64,000 nucleotides of DNA from Gigaspora rosea (GCA_003550325.1 QKWP01001089.1:73706-137705); one strand, 5' to 3'; positions 22,760 through 34,625 are shown, counted from the stretch's first letter. Translations and numbers: made by a program. Notes: generated from the sequence alone by a model not told the origin.

Positions 22760-24095
22760 AGAGAACTATGCAAACCCTCCTAATTCCGCCCAGCAGCAGA
22801 ACCCAGTTAATCCTCTGCAGCAGCCTAATCCGGCTCAACCACCGAATCCAAATAATGGCATCAATAATTTAATGGCCCAGATCGGATTGTTGATCCATCA
22901 GATGCAAGCGGTGCCTGCTCCGCCAATTAATATGCCAAATCGGGAATTGAATCTTGTGACTTACTTGGATTTCTCTGGCGGAGATCAAGATCCTATGACA
23001 TGGCTTGACGAGGTGGAAAAGGCCTTTGTCGTCAACCTTATTAATGATGACAGGAAAATCCCTATTATTGTCCCTCACCTAAAGGGCTCTGCTACCACCT
23101 GGTAGGTCACGTACCAGAGGCAACTTAACCCTATCAATGTTTGGAATGACCCCGCGCAGCAACCTAGAAGTTTCCGTTCAAATTTTATAACCCAATTTCG
23201 TACCCCAACCCTGGAAGGAAAGTGGTTTGCCCTACTTGCTACTAGAAAGCAAAAATTGGATAAGGCTGTTGATACCTATCATACGGCTATCCAAGAGCTT
23301 CTGTGCTGGGTGGAGTCAGGAGGGCAACAGTACCCCAAAACCGCCAAAGCCCAAATTTAACTTAACAGACTCTGACCTGAATTTGTCCTTGCAGTGGCTC
23401 TTTCTACTCTCAATACTTTACAAGCTGCTTATAAACGAGCAAGAGCTTATGAAAGCGCGTGCAAACAAAACTTACTGTGTCCATACATCCCTCCTAGCAC
23501 CCTATATTCTGGCCAGGCTGTTTCCTCTGTCCCTATAGGGCTACCTTCTACTGAGACTACTCCAGGGTCGGCCATTAAGAAACTTACTGAGGCGGTTAAT
23601 AAGATATTAATCCAACTTCAGAAAAAACAGTCACCACCTTCAGAAAGTTCAAATCGACCTGTATGTTATAAATATGGATGGGTCGGTCACATTAGCAGAA
23701 ATTGTAGGGTAACCAATCTGCACCCTAATTACCCTTCCAATACTGCCCCTTTTAATTTGCCATCAAATGTAGTTCCAGCTACAGCAAATTACCCTACTCC
23801 GGCCACACCTGTGTCCACTAGTCCTGTGAATGACAATTCTGAAAATCGACAACAAGAAATACTGCAAGCCCTTTTAGCCCTTGCCGCCAGTATAAACCCT
23901 ACTAATAATCAAACTGACCAACATTTCTATATCAGTCTCCTTGCAGAGGATGTCCCCTTCTTTGCAGCTGGGAAACGTGATCCTCAATTACCAAGTAGTA
24001 ACCTCCGACCACTTAAACAAAGGAAGGAAGAGGTGGGAGAACCTGAGCCGGAAGAAGAAACCTTAGAGCAACTTATAGAAGACGAAAATTGGTGA
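22760..24095 (+). pseudogene. gag region, broken
   Basis: An N-terminal Pro/Gln/Asn-rich part leads into a retrotransposon gag domain (LVTYLDFSGGDQDPMTWLDE, W at 23100). A TAG stop at 23103 breaks it. It resumes in another frame (RKQKLDKAVDTYHTAIQELL, then TLQAAYKRARAYESACKQN). A zinc knuckle lies at 23663-23704, CYKYGWVGHISRNC, where the second Cys of the CX2CX4HX4C motif is Tyr, so zinc binding should be lost. The C-terminus is acidic (EEETLEQLIEDE). Gag would form the virus-like particle. Not functional. Confidence 0.8.
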
Positions 24096-24424
24096 GAGAC
24101 CAAGAATAATAACTCTCTAGCGAAACCTGTAAAACCTCTAGCCACCTTACCCAAAAGTAACTTATCCAAGCCAAAGCATGCTCCTGTCACTCGAAAGAAA
24201 GATCTAGAGGATGAACTCCCCCAGATAGCTTCTTTAGTGCCCCCGTACTCGATAGTTTTAGACATATAGGACAGACCCCTAATATTACCTATGGTCAGCT
24301 CTTTCGTATTGCACTCACTTTACAAGTAGATTTAATAAAAGCCTACAAAAAAAAAAGCTCTTAGTATAGACGGGCTAAAGCCAATCTCAGCCTCGACCCA
24401 AAAAAGATGTCCACGGCCCTATAT

Positions 24425-24790
24425 TGTGACGCCTGAATTTTGGGAGAAACTATCCCATTAATTGAGGATAGTGGCTCAGCTAGAAGTGTTGTTTCGTCCT
24501 ATCTGTTAAGGAACTTAGGGATTAAGGTCGAGCGCCATTCTACCGTAAATATGATAAATGTCCATAGAGAAAGTAAAAGGGCCATAGGAGAAATTTCCGA
24601 TTTCCTTTTAATGTTGGTGGAATAGAAATTCCCATTGATGTCATCGTAACTGATGCCAATTCGTACCAAGCCATCATTGAAAACGATTGGCTATTGAAAG
24701 CCCAAGCAAAGATAGATTGGGTATCATCTGAGATGATGCTTACCTGGCAGAGAAAAGAAATAATCCTTTCTGTTGAATTTAAAAAATTGT
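24425..24790 (+). pseudogene. Aspartic protease region, frame-broken
   Basis: The active-site triad reads Asp-Ser-Gly at 24467-24475 (EDSGSARSVVS), followed by a flap-like segment and, after a frameshift near 24610, GGIEIPIDVIVTDANSYQAI and AKIDWVSSEMMLTWQ. This layout matches retropepsin domains of fungal Gypsy elements, which cut the Gag-Pol precursor. One frame does not cover the domain. Confidence 0.75.
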
Positions 24791-25524
24791 TCATGAACCA
24801 CTGGGAAAAAATCGCTTGACTACAATTCGTGATGTTGACGAGAGTAGCGAGGAAGTGATGGAAGAAGAAATAGCTGATAGTGACGAAGAGTATGAAGAAG
24901 AAGAATTAGAGGTCCGCATTTATGCATATTTAGAATTAGAAGACATTGAAACGTTTAGTACTCTACCTTTATCAAGCTCCCACTCTTCAATTTTAGCCTC
25001 TCCAATTGATACCCCCTGTACTCTTCTAGACATGCCTCTTCTTTTTCTTTCCCTAAAAATGAAAATAGCGATTATTTTCTTATAGACCTAACTACGCCTT
25101 GTACCACGAATTTTTCCTTAAATATACCCCTAACTTTTTATTTTCCACCCTTATGGATAGCTCTTGTCCTACTGAGCCAGCTCTGCTAGTCCCAGTTCCA
25201 TTAAATAATTGTTATTATAAAGAAGTTCTGATACTTCTCCAAGTCCGGTGCATTTGACCACAACAATTTGTTACAATTCTTATAATAACATTACGGACCA
25301 GGCGGAGTGGTGTTCATTCCTAGATTTTGGTACCATAGTGAGAGAGGTGAATGAATTCGCCTCTGATGCTGATAGTGATATTAATGAAGAAAGTCAACAA
25401 TCAAAAATTAGACAAGAAAGCAATAAGTTACTAAATATTAGATGTTATGCGGATGAGATGGTAATGCCTACCTGCAGGAAAGAAATGCTGGCCGGACCCA
25501 CGAGGATACATTATCAAAGCACAT
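24791..25524 (+). pseudogene. Pol linker between protease and reverse transcriptase
   Basis: A highly acidic stretch (EEEIADSDEEYEEEELEV near 24860-24915) is followed by frame-broken sequence with no recognised domain. Spacer regions of this kind separate protease and RT in this element class. Confidence 0.5.
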
Positions 25525-26256
25525 GTGGCCGAAAGTTTACCCGTTAGTGATCTCTTCAATTACTTTTATGAAGAGCGACAGGAGCTGTACCAAATTGACC
25601 GGTTGGAGTCTAAGCAGCATTTCCGTCTTCAACAATTCATTGGCAATAATCTGGATCTTTTTATTTGGGAAAAAGGACCCTTGGGACATACTAACCTTGT
25701 TAAGCACCGAATCGAGACCGGGGGTGCCCTTCTGATTAGACAATACTCCTACCGGCACTCCCCTGCAGAAAAAACACCATAAAGGAAGAACTTATTTACA
25801 TGATTACCGAAGGTATAATTCGACCTTGCCATAGCCCTTGGACCTCCCCCATTGTGCTTGTAACCAAAGAAGATGGGAGCAGTGTTTGAAATTAGTGTTC
25901 TCTGAGTTCTCATGAGAACACTATTTTAAATTTGTGCACAGTAAAAATTTTTTACTGTTCTCTATTAAAATTTTTTTGAGAACAGTAAAATAAAAATAAT
26001 GTTCTCATAAGTAGTTATTAGTAACTACATAGTATTGTTATATCAAATTAAATAAATAAATATAATTAGTTATAATAATTTATCATCAACTTATATATAA
26101 TTACTATAGCATGAATGAAAAGATATCTGACATACTCTAATATATATTCACATATAGATGTGTTGATAGAATTATATCAAATTTTTTTATTTGTCCGATA
26201 CCATTTATGCTTTTATAGGTAAAAAGTACATATATTACAGTACAGTATATGATATA

Positions 26257-26312
<56 letters not shown>

Positions 26313-27050
26313 GAGCACAAATGAGAACATAAACAATAGGTTGAGAACACTCATAGCTATTTTGCTGTTCTCATGAGAACAGTGTTTGAGTCCAAAATTT
26401 CGAATACTGGATGGGAGTACTTGATTTTGCGTCGATTATCGGAAGCTTGACGCCGTTACCATAAAGGATAATTACCCCTCCCTCGAATTGACGATCTTCT
26501 AGATACTCTTTCTAGGTCATGTTGGTACAGTACTCTAGACCTTGCTAGTGGGTACTAGCAGGTCGAAGTTGATGAGGTCGATCGACCCAAAACTGCTTTT
26601 ACCACCCCGTTTGGACCTTTGAGTTTACCATCATGCTTTTGGTTTAGCAAACGTGCCCGCAACTTTCCAAAGGCTGATGGACTACATTTTCCAGGACTTA
26701 ATCAGAAAATGTGTAGTCATCTATCTAGATGACATCAATGTTTACTCCAAAACCTTCGATGAACATTTAACACACTTAAAGGAGGTTTTTCGGCAGCTGA
26801 GTAGTGCTGGGCTCAAAATGAAACCAACCAAATGTCATTTCGCTAAACAAGAGCTGAAATTTTTGGGACACGTTATTAGTCATACTGGGGTTGCAACTGA
26901 CCCCAAAAAGATTGAGGCCATTAAGGATTTTCCTATTTTTCGCACCTTATGGCAACTTCGAGGCTTTCTTGGGTTAGCCTCTTACTACCAGAAATTCGTG
27001 AAGGGGTTCACTAATATATCCGCTCCCTTAAATCTACTCTTAAAAAAAGT
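25525..27050 (+). pseudogene. Reverse transcriptase, broken and interrupted
   Basis: The N-terminal part has FIWEKGPLGHT, KHRIETGG and a TAA at 25780, then EGIIRPCHSPWTSPIVLVTK. A 530-bp hAT-type element (25880-26409) splits the domain right after KEDGS. RT resumes at 26410 with stops and frameshifts (around 26450, 26510 and 26550), then MPATFQRLMDYIFQDL and the catalytic YLDD at 26722-26733, LGHVISHTG and FLGLASYYQKFVKGF. These are the standard RT blocks of Gypsy elements. Confidence 0.9.
25880..26409. mobile_element. Non-autonomous hAT-type transposon inside the RT domain, 530 bp
   Basis: The ends are CAGTGTTTGAAATT and, on the other strand, CAGTATTCGAAATT. An exact 8-bp duplication GATGGGAG (25872-25879 and 26410-26417) flanks it. 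Subterminal palindromes GTTCTCATGAGAAC occur near both ends. A run of 46 T lies at 26264-26309. The same family occurs at 54662-55705. Removing it restores the continuity of the RT codons. Confidence 0.9.
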
Positions 27051-27059
27051 GTGAGCTAT

Positions 27060-27515
27060 CAGTGGACCCGTGAACAACAAGAAGCATTTAAAACGCTTAA
27101 AGAAAAACTAATAACTGCTCTCGTACTTGCTTACACCAACTTTAATCGAACCTTATCCTCTTCATCGATGCTTCAGACCAGGCCTTAGGTGCCATCCTGG
27201 CCCAAAATGATAACAATCAACAGGAAAGAGTGATCTTCTACGCAAGCTGCAGTTTTACAGGGGCAGAGAAAAATTATTCAGTAATAGAGAAAGAGTGTCT
27301 GGCCATTGTTTGGGCCATTGGATGTTTTCGGCCTATCTTCATGGAGCTCAATTCATCCTGTACACCAACCATTCCGCGCTTAAGTCTTTATTTGCAATTA
27401 AGCTACCCCAAAACTGATTAGCTCAATGGGTTATGACCCTAATGGAATACTCTTTCACTACTATACATAAGCTGGATAGGCACCATTCCAATGCCGATAG
27501 CCTGTCTCAGATTTA
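27060..27515 (+). pseudogene. RNase H domain, frame-broken
   Basis: Motifs in order: [16 protein letters not shown] with the first catalytic Asp at 27167-27169, [29 protein letters not shown], and after a frameshift near 27335 the typical [10 protein letters not shown] and a HKLDRHHSNADSLSQ end (27470-27510), then a stop. This is the Gypsy RNase H, which degrades RNA in the RNA-DNA hybrid. Confidence 0.85.
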
Positions 27516-27773
27516 AATAGAGAAACATTAATAAATAATAAAATTAGTAGTAAAAAGAAAAAAAAAATATATAGTTATTTTTCTTAAATCCGTTAATCCA
27601 GTTCAGGTTACGGTGTCCTGGCAATCCTCCTTTTATTCTATCCAGTCTCTGTAGTTACTTCCAAACTTCCTTATCTAAATTCTTCAAGTCTTCATAGTGT
27701 TTGTGATTAATTTCTAGAAAAGGAGAAATATATATATTAGAAATCTCATATTAATTAAATAAAAAAAAAAGAT

Positions 27774-28933
27774 ATGGATCCCAAAGCATATCAGACCTAC
27801 CTTCGATTTATTCAAAATAATATCGTTCCTTCGCATTATACCATCATGCAAGGAAAAAATCTTAAGTATAAGACCCAGCATTATATAGTAATTGATGGAC
27901 TGCTTTACAAAGCCAATCACCGAAACCCCACACGACCTTCTAGGGTTTTGAAGAAAGAAGAAATTCAAGCTATCCTCTTTAGCTTACATGATGACCCGCT
28001 TGCTGGGCATTTTGGCTTTGAAGCCATCTACCAGAAAATTGCCGCCTGTTATTATTGGCCCCAGATGGGCAATGATATCAAACATTATATCCGGTCCTGT
28101 GAATGGTGTAAGAAGAAAAAATGACCTAACACCAAAGAGCCCTCTACCCCATCAAAGTAGGCCAAGTTTTCGACCGGGTAGGAATCAAAATTGTGGGGCC
28201 TCTCCTCATAACCTCGGAGAATCACCGATACATCGTGGTGGCCACTGAGTACCTTACTAAGTGGCCTGAGGCCCATGCTATAGAAAAAGCTGATGCTGCA
28301 ACCGTTGCCGATTTTATCTTTGAAGACCTAATTTGTAGGCATGGCTGCCTGAAAGAGCTCTTATCGGACCAAGGATTTCACTTCTGCAATCAAATGGTTG
28401 ATACTATCTGCAAGAAAATACACATAACCCATCACACATCTACTGCATACCAACCACAAACCAATGGTCTAGTGGAACGATTTAACCGTACCCTATGTGG
28501 AGTACTAAATAAATGTGTAAATCAATTTGGTCAAAATTGGGATAACTATATAAAGCAAGCCCTTTTTGCTTACCATACCACCCAGAATCACACCACTGTA
28601 TATGAGCCCTTTTTCCTGCTATACGGCTGCAGTCCTGTTCTGCCTATTGAAGTTGACTTTGGGATCGATAAAATTAAACCTAAAACAGAAGAAAAGTTAG
28701 AACAACAAATCTATCAGCGTATTGAGAAGATATATGAGGAATTAACTGTGGCATGGCAATACGCCGTAGAAAAAATAAAAAAGTCACAAAATCGACAAAA
28801 AGAAAATTACGAAAGAAGAAATCAAATAGAAACATATGAGATCAGCGATCAGGTACTCCTATATAGGAGTAAACTCACTTGTCACACAGCGCTAAAATGG
28901 AACCCTGAAATTGGGTCCCTATTACATCTATAA
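27774..28933 (+). pseudogene. Integrase, defective
   Basis: The N-terminal zinc-binding HHCC module is present (LHDDPLAGHFG, then CEWC at 28098-28109). A stop at 28122-28124 separates it from the core. The core reads VGIKIVGPL, where the expected first catalytic Asp is Lys (28187-28189), then LLSDQGFHF (Asp 28367-28369) and LVERFNRTL (Glu 28475-28477), giving the D-35-E spacing for the last two. The C-terminal part ends near 28933. The lost Asp should abolish strand transfer even if the frame were repaired. Confidence 0.88.
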
Positions 28934-29167
28934 TGTGCTATGAAATGGATTATATAAACTGCGCACGATTAACAATTACATCCTCAAAAAGAAATACCAT
29001 GGGAATCGCTTGTCGCATTATTACCCCCGGCAATAAAACCATCCCTACTCTGTGTATAATGGTCAAAATTCTTATAAAAATCTCCTTCTAAAATTTTTTT
29101 TCCTTCTTTTGCTATCGTTTAAAAAAAAAATAAAAAAAAATAAATTTTTTTTATATTTATATCATAT

Positions 29168-29809
29168 GAAAGAATTTATGGAATCTTTTGAAATTCCTAC
29201 CAATATCAAGAAGACCCTTGGACTGCTTAAAAATCAACTTAAGAAAGCTAATTTATCCGGAACTTGTATAATCTTCGAGAATGAGATTGTATACCAGGAA
29301 GAATCTCGTACTTATAAAATATCCATTAAAGATACTAAGTGAGAAAGTGATGCTGAAAAACTTCACCTATGAATGCCTGAATTTCTTGACGATCTTTGTG
29401 TGGTCACCCATGACCTCCAAAACCTTGAAGTGCCTCCTGGGCAAACTTGGGTCGAAAAGCAACCTACTTGTGCCGGAAAGTTTCGACTCCAGAAAACAAT
29501 TAATTGCCTTATTACTATAATCTTGGCGCTTTATTAAAAGAAATATCAGAGGATAAAGAAGTCAAAAAGACTATAAAAAGGCTTTTGCCACCAACTAAAG
29601 TGAAAGAAATCTTTTTAGCCGCCAGAAGGGCGTATGACCTATTTTCTGTTCGAGGACCCTTCTATCTTTATTTGTCCCAATGTATTACCCCGTATGTTCT
29701 CTGTCGAATTCGGGATGAAGATTTCTTGCTTCTAAAGAAAGAAGCCCAAACAATTGTACAACAGAAAATTGATATAGTCCTTCAATTAATGGATTTCGCA
29801 GGAGCTTAA
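29168..29809 (+). pseudogene. Extra 3' ORF of the Gypsy element, unknown function, broken
   Basis: Coding-like sequence fills the space between integrase and the purine tract. It starts MKEFMESFEIPTNIKKTL and runs to TGA at 29341. It continues in a second frame (PEFLDDLCVVTHDLQNLEVP) and in a third from about 29504 (YYYNLGALLKEISEDKE, LLPPTKVKEIFLAARRAYDL, IRDEDFLLLKKEAQTIVQQK) to a stop at 29810. The original length was about 210 residues. Lys/Glu-rich and helical-looking; no signal peptide or membrane segment seen, so it does not look like an envelope protein. I do not recognise the family. Confidence 0.6.
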
Positions 29810-29813
29810 TCTT

Positions 29814-29826
29814 AAGAAGGGGCCCA
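29814..29826 (+). other. Polypurine tract
   Basis: AAGAAGGGGCCCA directly abuts the 3' LTR start at 29827. This is the usual primer site for plus-strand DNA synthesis in LTR elements. Confidence 0.75.
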
Positions 29827-31076
29827 TGTAATGAGTTAATAATTTGTATATTTTTTTTCCCTTCAATAAATTTCATCTCATGGTATATTCTACGCAAGTT
29901 CATAGAAAAGCGTGATCCTTCTAATTTAGTAAAATTATAAGAATATTCTCGTACATTTTATATCTTATACTAAAATAGAAATAATTGGTGGCTTGGCGGC
30001 TTAATCATATGAAATGACATTTTGGTTACATTTAAGGTATGGGGTTGGGTGTGTATACGCAGCCGTTTGAGCCTGTTGGGCCAACTTAGACTAAAAAGCC
30101 CACTAAGTACAGTTAAAGTAGTGTGGCAGGAAGAAAACACAGATGTACACATAATGAATGACCCTTTGTAGTGGGATAAAAACAGCAGCATAAACGTAGC
30201 CAAATGAGCGTAAATGTTGCCAGTGAAGCGTAAACACCACGAGTACTAAGATAGTGTGGCCCAAGCAGTGTGTAAAACTAGATAGAGTTAAAAATGTATA
30301 TAAAGGCCTTCAGTTCAAGGGCCAGAAAAAATCAGTTCTATGAATTATAATAAAGAATTTCCTTATTATCATTGAATAAATCATATTTTCTTCTAAATAA
30401 CGCAATTATACTTATCTTTGAATTCGACTTGTAACTTTAATAACCCTTTTTGTAACTCAATTCGACGTACTGAATTGACTTGTAACCTCGAATCGGCCTT
30501 ATTAAGACTTAAATTCTGTATAACAAAGTCTTGTCAATATTCTGAAATTACACATGTGACTCATATCGGTCTACCGATAGCTCTATAACAAAGACTATTA
30601 GTTTAACTACCTAATTGATAAACGACATCTCTTTTAGATTTCCTTATTTTTGCTAGTTGAAATAGAACTCACTTTACCTTTCCATAAATCACCTACGGGA
30701 AAATTCTTAAACTTACCCATATCGCTGTTCTTAGATATCATCTGACTGAAACATGACCCTATATAGACCTACCGTAAATCCTGTGATACACATTTTGATC
30801 CCACCTTCGATCAACATTATATTTTATTATTATTTTTATTGATATCAATTTATTGATATCCCCATATTAGCATCACCAGCATCTGCGTCTCTATTCTATT
30901 GTGGTGATTTAGTGATAGACCAACTATCAGGTCTCCACGTATTATATATTTGACCCCTTTTAACCCGCGTTATCTCTAGATTCTTATATTTATATCTCTC
31001 TCACCGTACACAGTTGGAGTGTAAATTGGCACTATTGTCTATATTGTTTTATCCGCTCTCCCAATCAACTATTACA
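29827..31076 (+). repeat. 3' LTR of the Gypsy element
   Basis: 1250 bp, TGTAATG...TATTACA. It is the partner of 21393-22644 and is followed by ATAT, matching the four bases before the 5' LTR. Confidence 0.9.
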
Positions 31077-32234
31077 ATATCAGACAACTAATTTGAATGC
31101 TTCAATGCAGGATAGCAATATACTTGAGAATCTGAGAATGAGGCACGTAAATTTTCTTTTGAGTAAGGCAAATTTGTCAAAACATTAGACCTTTTTAATG
31201 AAATCTCAGTAATAGCTATCATAGTTTCGAAGACAAATTCAAATATATGTGGAGAACTAGAGGGAAAGCAATAGCACATTTACTTGCAAAATACTATATT
31301 GATTTCATTGAATCTTAATATAAAAATTTGCCTATAGACTTCAACCAATAACTAGAAATCAAACCTAAGAATGCATGTTTAAATCAACTTGGTGCAATGC
31401 AATACATGGTGATTAGAGTGAAATTCAAAAAAAAATTCTTATATATTGCATAGGTATTAAGTCAGTGTGATGCACTTCTTGCTCTATGTGTATTCATGAA
31501 GAATCATGTACAGATAAAATGAATCATTAAAATCAAGCATGAGCATTAAGTCAATGTGGACAACAGATCACATGATGAATACAATAAAGAGGCACTTGCT
31601 GACTTAAATCATTAGAAATCAAGCCAAATAATGCATTACCTCAAGTCAGTGCAGTGAAACTTATTACATAATGAATACATAGATGTAATGAATCTGTTGT
31701 GTATTTAAAGAATTATTAGAGGTTGAACCAAAAAATAGACTAACATTAAGTCAAGGCAGTGAAACTAATCACATGATGAATAGACACGGTGAATCACTTG
31801 CAGATTTAAAAAATCATTAGAAATCACATTTAACGATATATTTGCTTATCTGACATTGAATAAATATGAAGAATCACAGATCAGAATAAGTCATTAGAAA
31901 TTGTACCTAATGCTACATCCGTATTAAGTTTTCATAGAACCTATGGCATGATGAGTAAAGAATCAATGAAATCGAACCTAATAATGCAGGGGCATTGGAA
32001 CTCATAAAGCAACTTATTGCATGATGAACAAATATGAGGAGTAATTTTGAGTTATCAAAAATTGAGTTAGAAGATGCATTAACGTAGTGTAGCTGTTTGT
32101 ATGACATATAGATAAAAAATCACCTGCAGATTTAAACAAAACAAATCATTAAAATGTTATCTGTCCTGCTTGGCACTTATAATTAACTATTCACTAGTGA
32201 TGGGCATCACGCGGAATCTCGCATGTGATCCATC

Positions 32235-32968
32235 TAGTGATACGGCCGAAGCCAAATTCTCGGGCCGACCCGGCTGCGGAAATTAATCGCACAGTCGACC
32301 GTGCCGTGCAGATCATATTGTTAAAAAACTTTCAGTCAAACAAAAATCAAAGTAGTTTTATAATTTGATCTTCTCAATATGAAAATAGTCAGAATTACAT
32401 CACGATACTTGTGCAAGATTTCAATTGCTAAAAAATTACACGGAGATGCATTTAATTAGTCGATATAATGATCAGCACATCATAAGCACATATACATATA
32501 ATGTTACATAAATTACAAATAGTAGGAAGAGTGCATGTGATGCATATATATAGTGGATCTATTATATGCGAATAGGAAGCAGTTATAAAAGGGCCCGATG
32601 GGTCCTCTCATGGCTAGTGATCTACCGGGTTATTTTCTCATAGTTGGAAATAAAAGTGATAAGTATGACGGTGGTTTACTAACTTATAATCGATAATCAG
32701 TGCTTTAATCAGCGAGCAGTTAGAACTCCTAATTGACTAGTTGAATTTATAAAAATTGACTAGAAAAGTCGACTATTCGGGATAGATAGTTATCGACTGC
32801 AAGCACTAACTTGAGAATGTTCTACGCGTGATTTAACTAATAATTATAAGTTATACAATGAAATTCTATCAGACGAAAAATTTAACTATATACCGGCCGG
32901 GCTGACCTGCAGGAATGTGGGTCAAGGGCCAACCCGCCCGCCCGGGCCGAGGTCAGCCCGTATCACTA
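32235..32968. mobile_element. Non-autonomous hAT-type transposon, 734 bp
   Basis: The ends are TAGTGATACGG and CCGTATCACTA. An exact 8-bp duplication GATCCATC (32227-32234 and 32969-32976) flanks it. Subterminal GC-rich patches carry CGGGCC repeats on both sides, unlike the surrounding AT-rich DNA. Joining the flanks rebuilds a CATCACATGATG segment of the TPR repeat. No transposase frame. Confidence 0.85.
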
Positions 32969-32999
32969 GATCCATCACATGATGTGCAGAATAATTTGG

Positions 33000-33530
33000 G
33001 ACAATACCACAATACCGGCTGAAATTTACTGATTTCTAGTCTCTCCTCTCTACTATTGTAACCCATTAATTATTTAATTTGTTGATGCTGTAAACAAAGT
33101 CACAGGCATCTATTTGTCATAAGACCATAACCCAGGCCAGTCGGATAAGTATGATGTATTGAGTAAGGAATAATATAGTTTTCTCGACGCTAGTCTAGCT
33201 TTGTTGTTAAATACCTATCCACCCACCAATAGGCTTGTTTTTGATCTATTTACTTAGGTAATTGGATGGTTAGTGGCATGTGTGAAAATTTTGGATGTTG
33301 TAAGAGATTGACAACTATGCATACTGGGTGTTATAGAATTTTAGTGAAATAACCGAACCGATGATATGAAATATCTGCAGATCACGTGACCAGCGAGAAA
33401 ATCCCATATATGTATTTCATAGTCATGTGTTGGAAGTGGGTCGAGTAACAAATGGTAATCGCTAGTCATGGATACCTCTTATACCCCTATTAGTACCATC
33501 CATCATCGATCGCTCAACATATGACCAAAT
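33000..33530. other. Unassigned insertion-like DNA within the TPR relic
   Basis: TPR-like sequence stops near 32990 and resumes near 33590. The DNA between has a more even base composition and no open frame or recognised terminal repeats. It is probably another decayed mobile element. Confidence 0.35.
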
Positions 33531-34170
33531 CGGCCTTCAATTTGAACTCTTCTTCAATCCTTATGCATTTCGATGTCAATTAGCATGCACTGTGCATAGA
33601 AATCAGTTGCAGATTTTAATGAATCACTATAAATTGAACAAGACAATACACAGTGAAACTCATCAAATAACGACTAAATATAAAGAGCCACTTGCAGAAG
33701 TAAATAGATCATTAGAATCAAACCAATGATACTAATGACTTATCACAAGATGAATAAAATGGCAACCATTATAATAGAAATCAAACCAAATTATGCAGGG
33801 TATTAAGCCAATGCAGTGCATTGTATGACAAATAAATGTAAAGAATCACCTACGGATTTAAACAAACAATGAGAAATTAAATTCAGACATTTCATGGATG
33901 CTAATAGTGCGGAAAACCTACCACATGAAAGAATCACTTGACAGATTAATTAAATCACTAGTTATCAAACCAAACGAGGCATGGGCATTAGAAATTCATA
34001 GAACAACCTATCACAAGATAAATAAATATATATGACAAATCACTTGTGGATTAAATAAATCATTAGTAATCAAACCAAATGACATATACCGTTAAACCAA
34101 CATGGTGCTTATCACAATAGGAAGAAATATAGAAAATCGCTTCTAGATCAAATCACCACCCAAAAAAAAA

Positions 34171-34489
34171 AACAATCAACATGTAAATCGCTCATAACTC
34201 GAAATTTATTCAATGAAACTGCCTTTCATCCACTTAGGGATGGGTTCGGTCAGCTAGGTCAGCTATCATCGACTATCGACTACTAGCCGGCTATAGCCGA
34301 TAAATTACTTGATCAATTTCTTAATCAATTTTTCAATTAAACATACAAACAAGTGTCAAATAATTATATTTTTATATGTTATACAGTTATACATATTAGA
34401 GTACCCTATCCATGACGAAAAAAAGTTCGGGCCACATGCTGTAAACAGCCAATCAAAATAATCAAAATATTGAAGATCCGATCTACATT
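34171..34489. other. Unassigned DNA
   Basis: The stretch 34236-34310 contains short repeated GTCAGCTA and CGACTA words, and the remainder is AT-rich. No coding signal. Confidence 0.35.
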
Positions 34490-34608
34490 TCAAAACAATC
34501 TAATTCTGGTCAAATTTGTAGATCATTTGGCCTATTGGAGATGAGTCTAAAGCTCATCCACAATAGGCCAAACGATTTGCAAATTCGACCAGAATTAGAT
34601 TATTTTGA
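34490..34608. repeat. Hairpin with about 54-bp arms
   Basis: The arms 34492-34546 and 34553-34606 pair almost fully (for example TTTGGCCTATTG with CAATAGGCCAAA) around a short loop. It is a foldback element or a MITE without interior. Confidence 0.8.
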
Positions 34609-34625
34609 CCGTCAAAATTAAGTTG

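Larger units (their letters stand above)
21393..31076 (+). mobile_element. Gypsy-type LTR retrotransposon, full length but defective (9.68 kb)
   Basis: Two near-identical LTRs (21393-22644 and 29827-31076) start TGTAA and end TTACA. Direct repeat ATAT flanks the element. A primer binding site TGGTGCC begins at 22647 and a purine tract AAGAAGGGGCC ends just before the 3' LTR. Between them, in order on the plus strand, are gag with a zinc knuckle, aspartic protease, reverse transcriptase, RNase H, integrase and an extra 3' ORF. The order RT-RNase H-integrase is that of Ty3/Gypsy (Metaviridae-like) elements. The coding region has many stops and frameshifts, and a hAT-type insertion sits in the RT. 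It cannot move on its own. Confidence 0.92.
31077..34170 (+). pseudogene. Decayed TPR-repeat gene (probable kinase/TPR remainder)
   Basis: Plus-strand translation in changing frames yields degenerate copies of a 34-residue TPR-like repeat: SLEIKPKNAC, EALADLNH, KSLEITFND, LTLNKYEES, INEIEPNNAGALEL. In DNA the phrase AATCACTTGCAGATTTAAA recurs with variation near 31791, 32117, 33684, 33847, 33933 and 34038, with CATGATGAATA and CATTAAGTCA between. TPR arrays bind partner proteins. The gene is full of stops. It is interrupted by a hAT-type element at 32235-32968 and by unassigned DNA at about 33000-33530. The Gypsy element separates it from a kinase C-lobe fragment at 21190-21392. Confidence 0.6.

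Noticed and set aside
26191-26376. 61-residue frame with a long phenylalanine run
   Set aside because: It is produced by the 46-T homopolymer in a non-autonomous hAT element.
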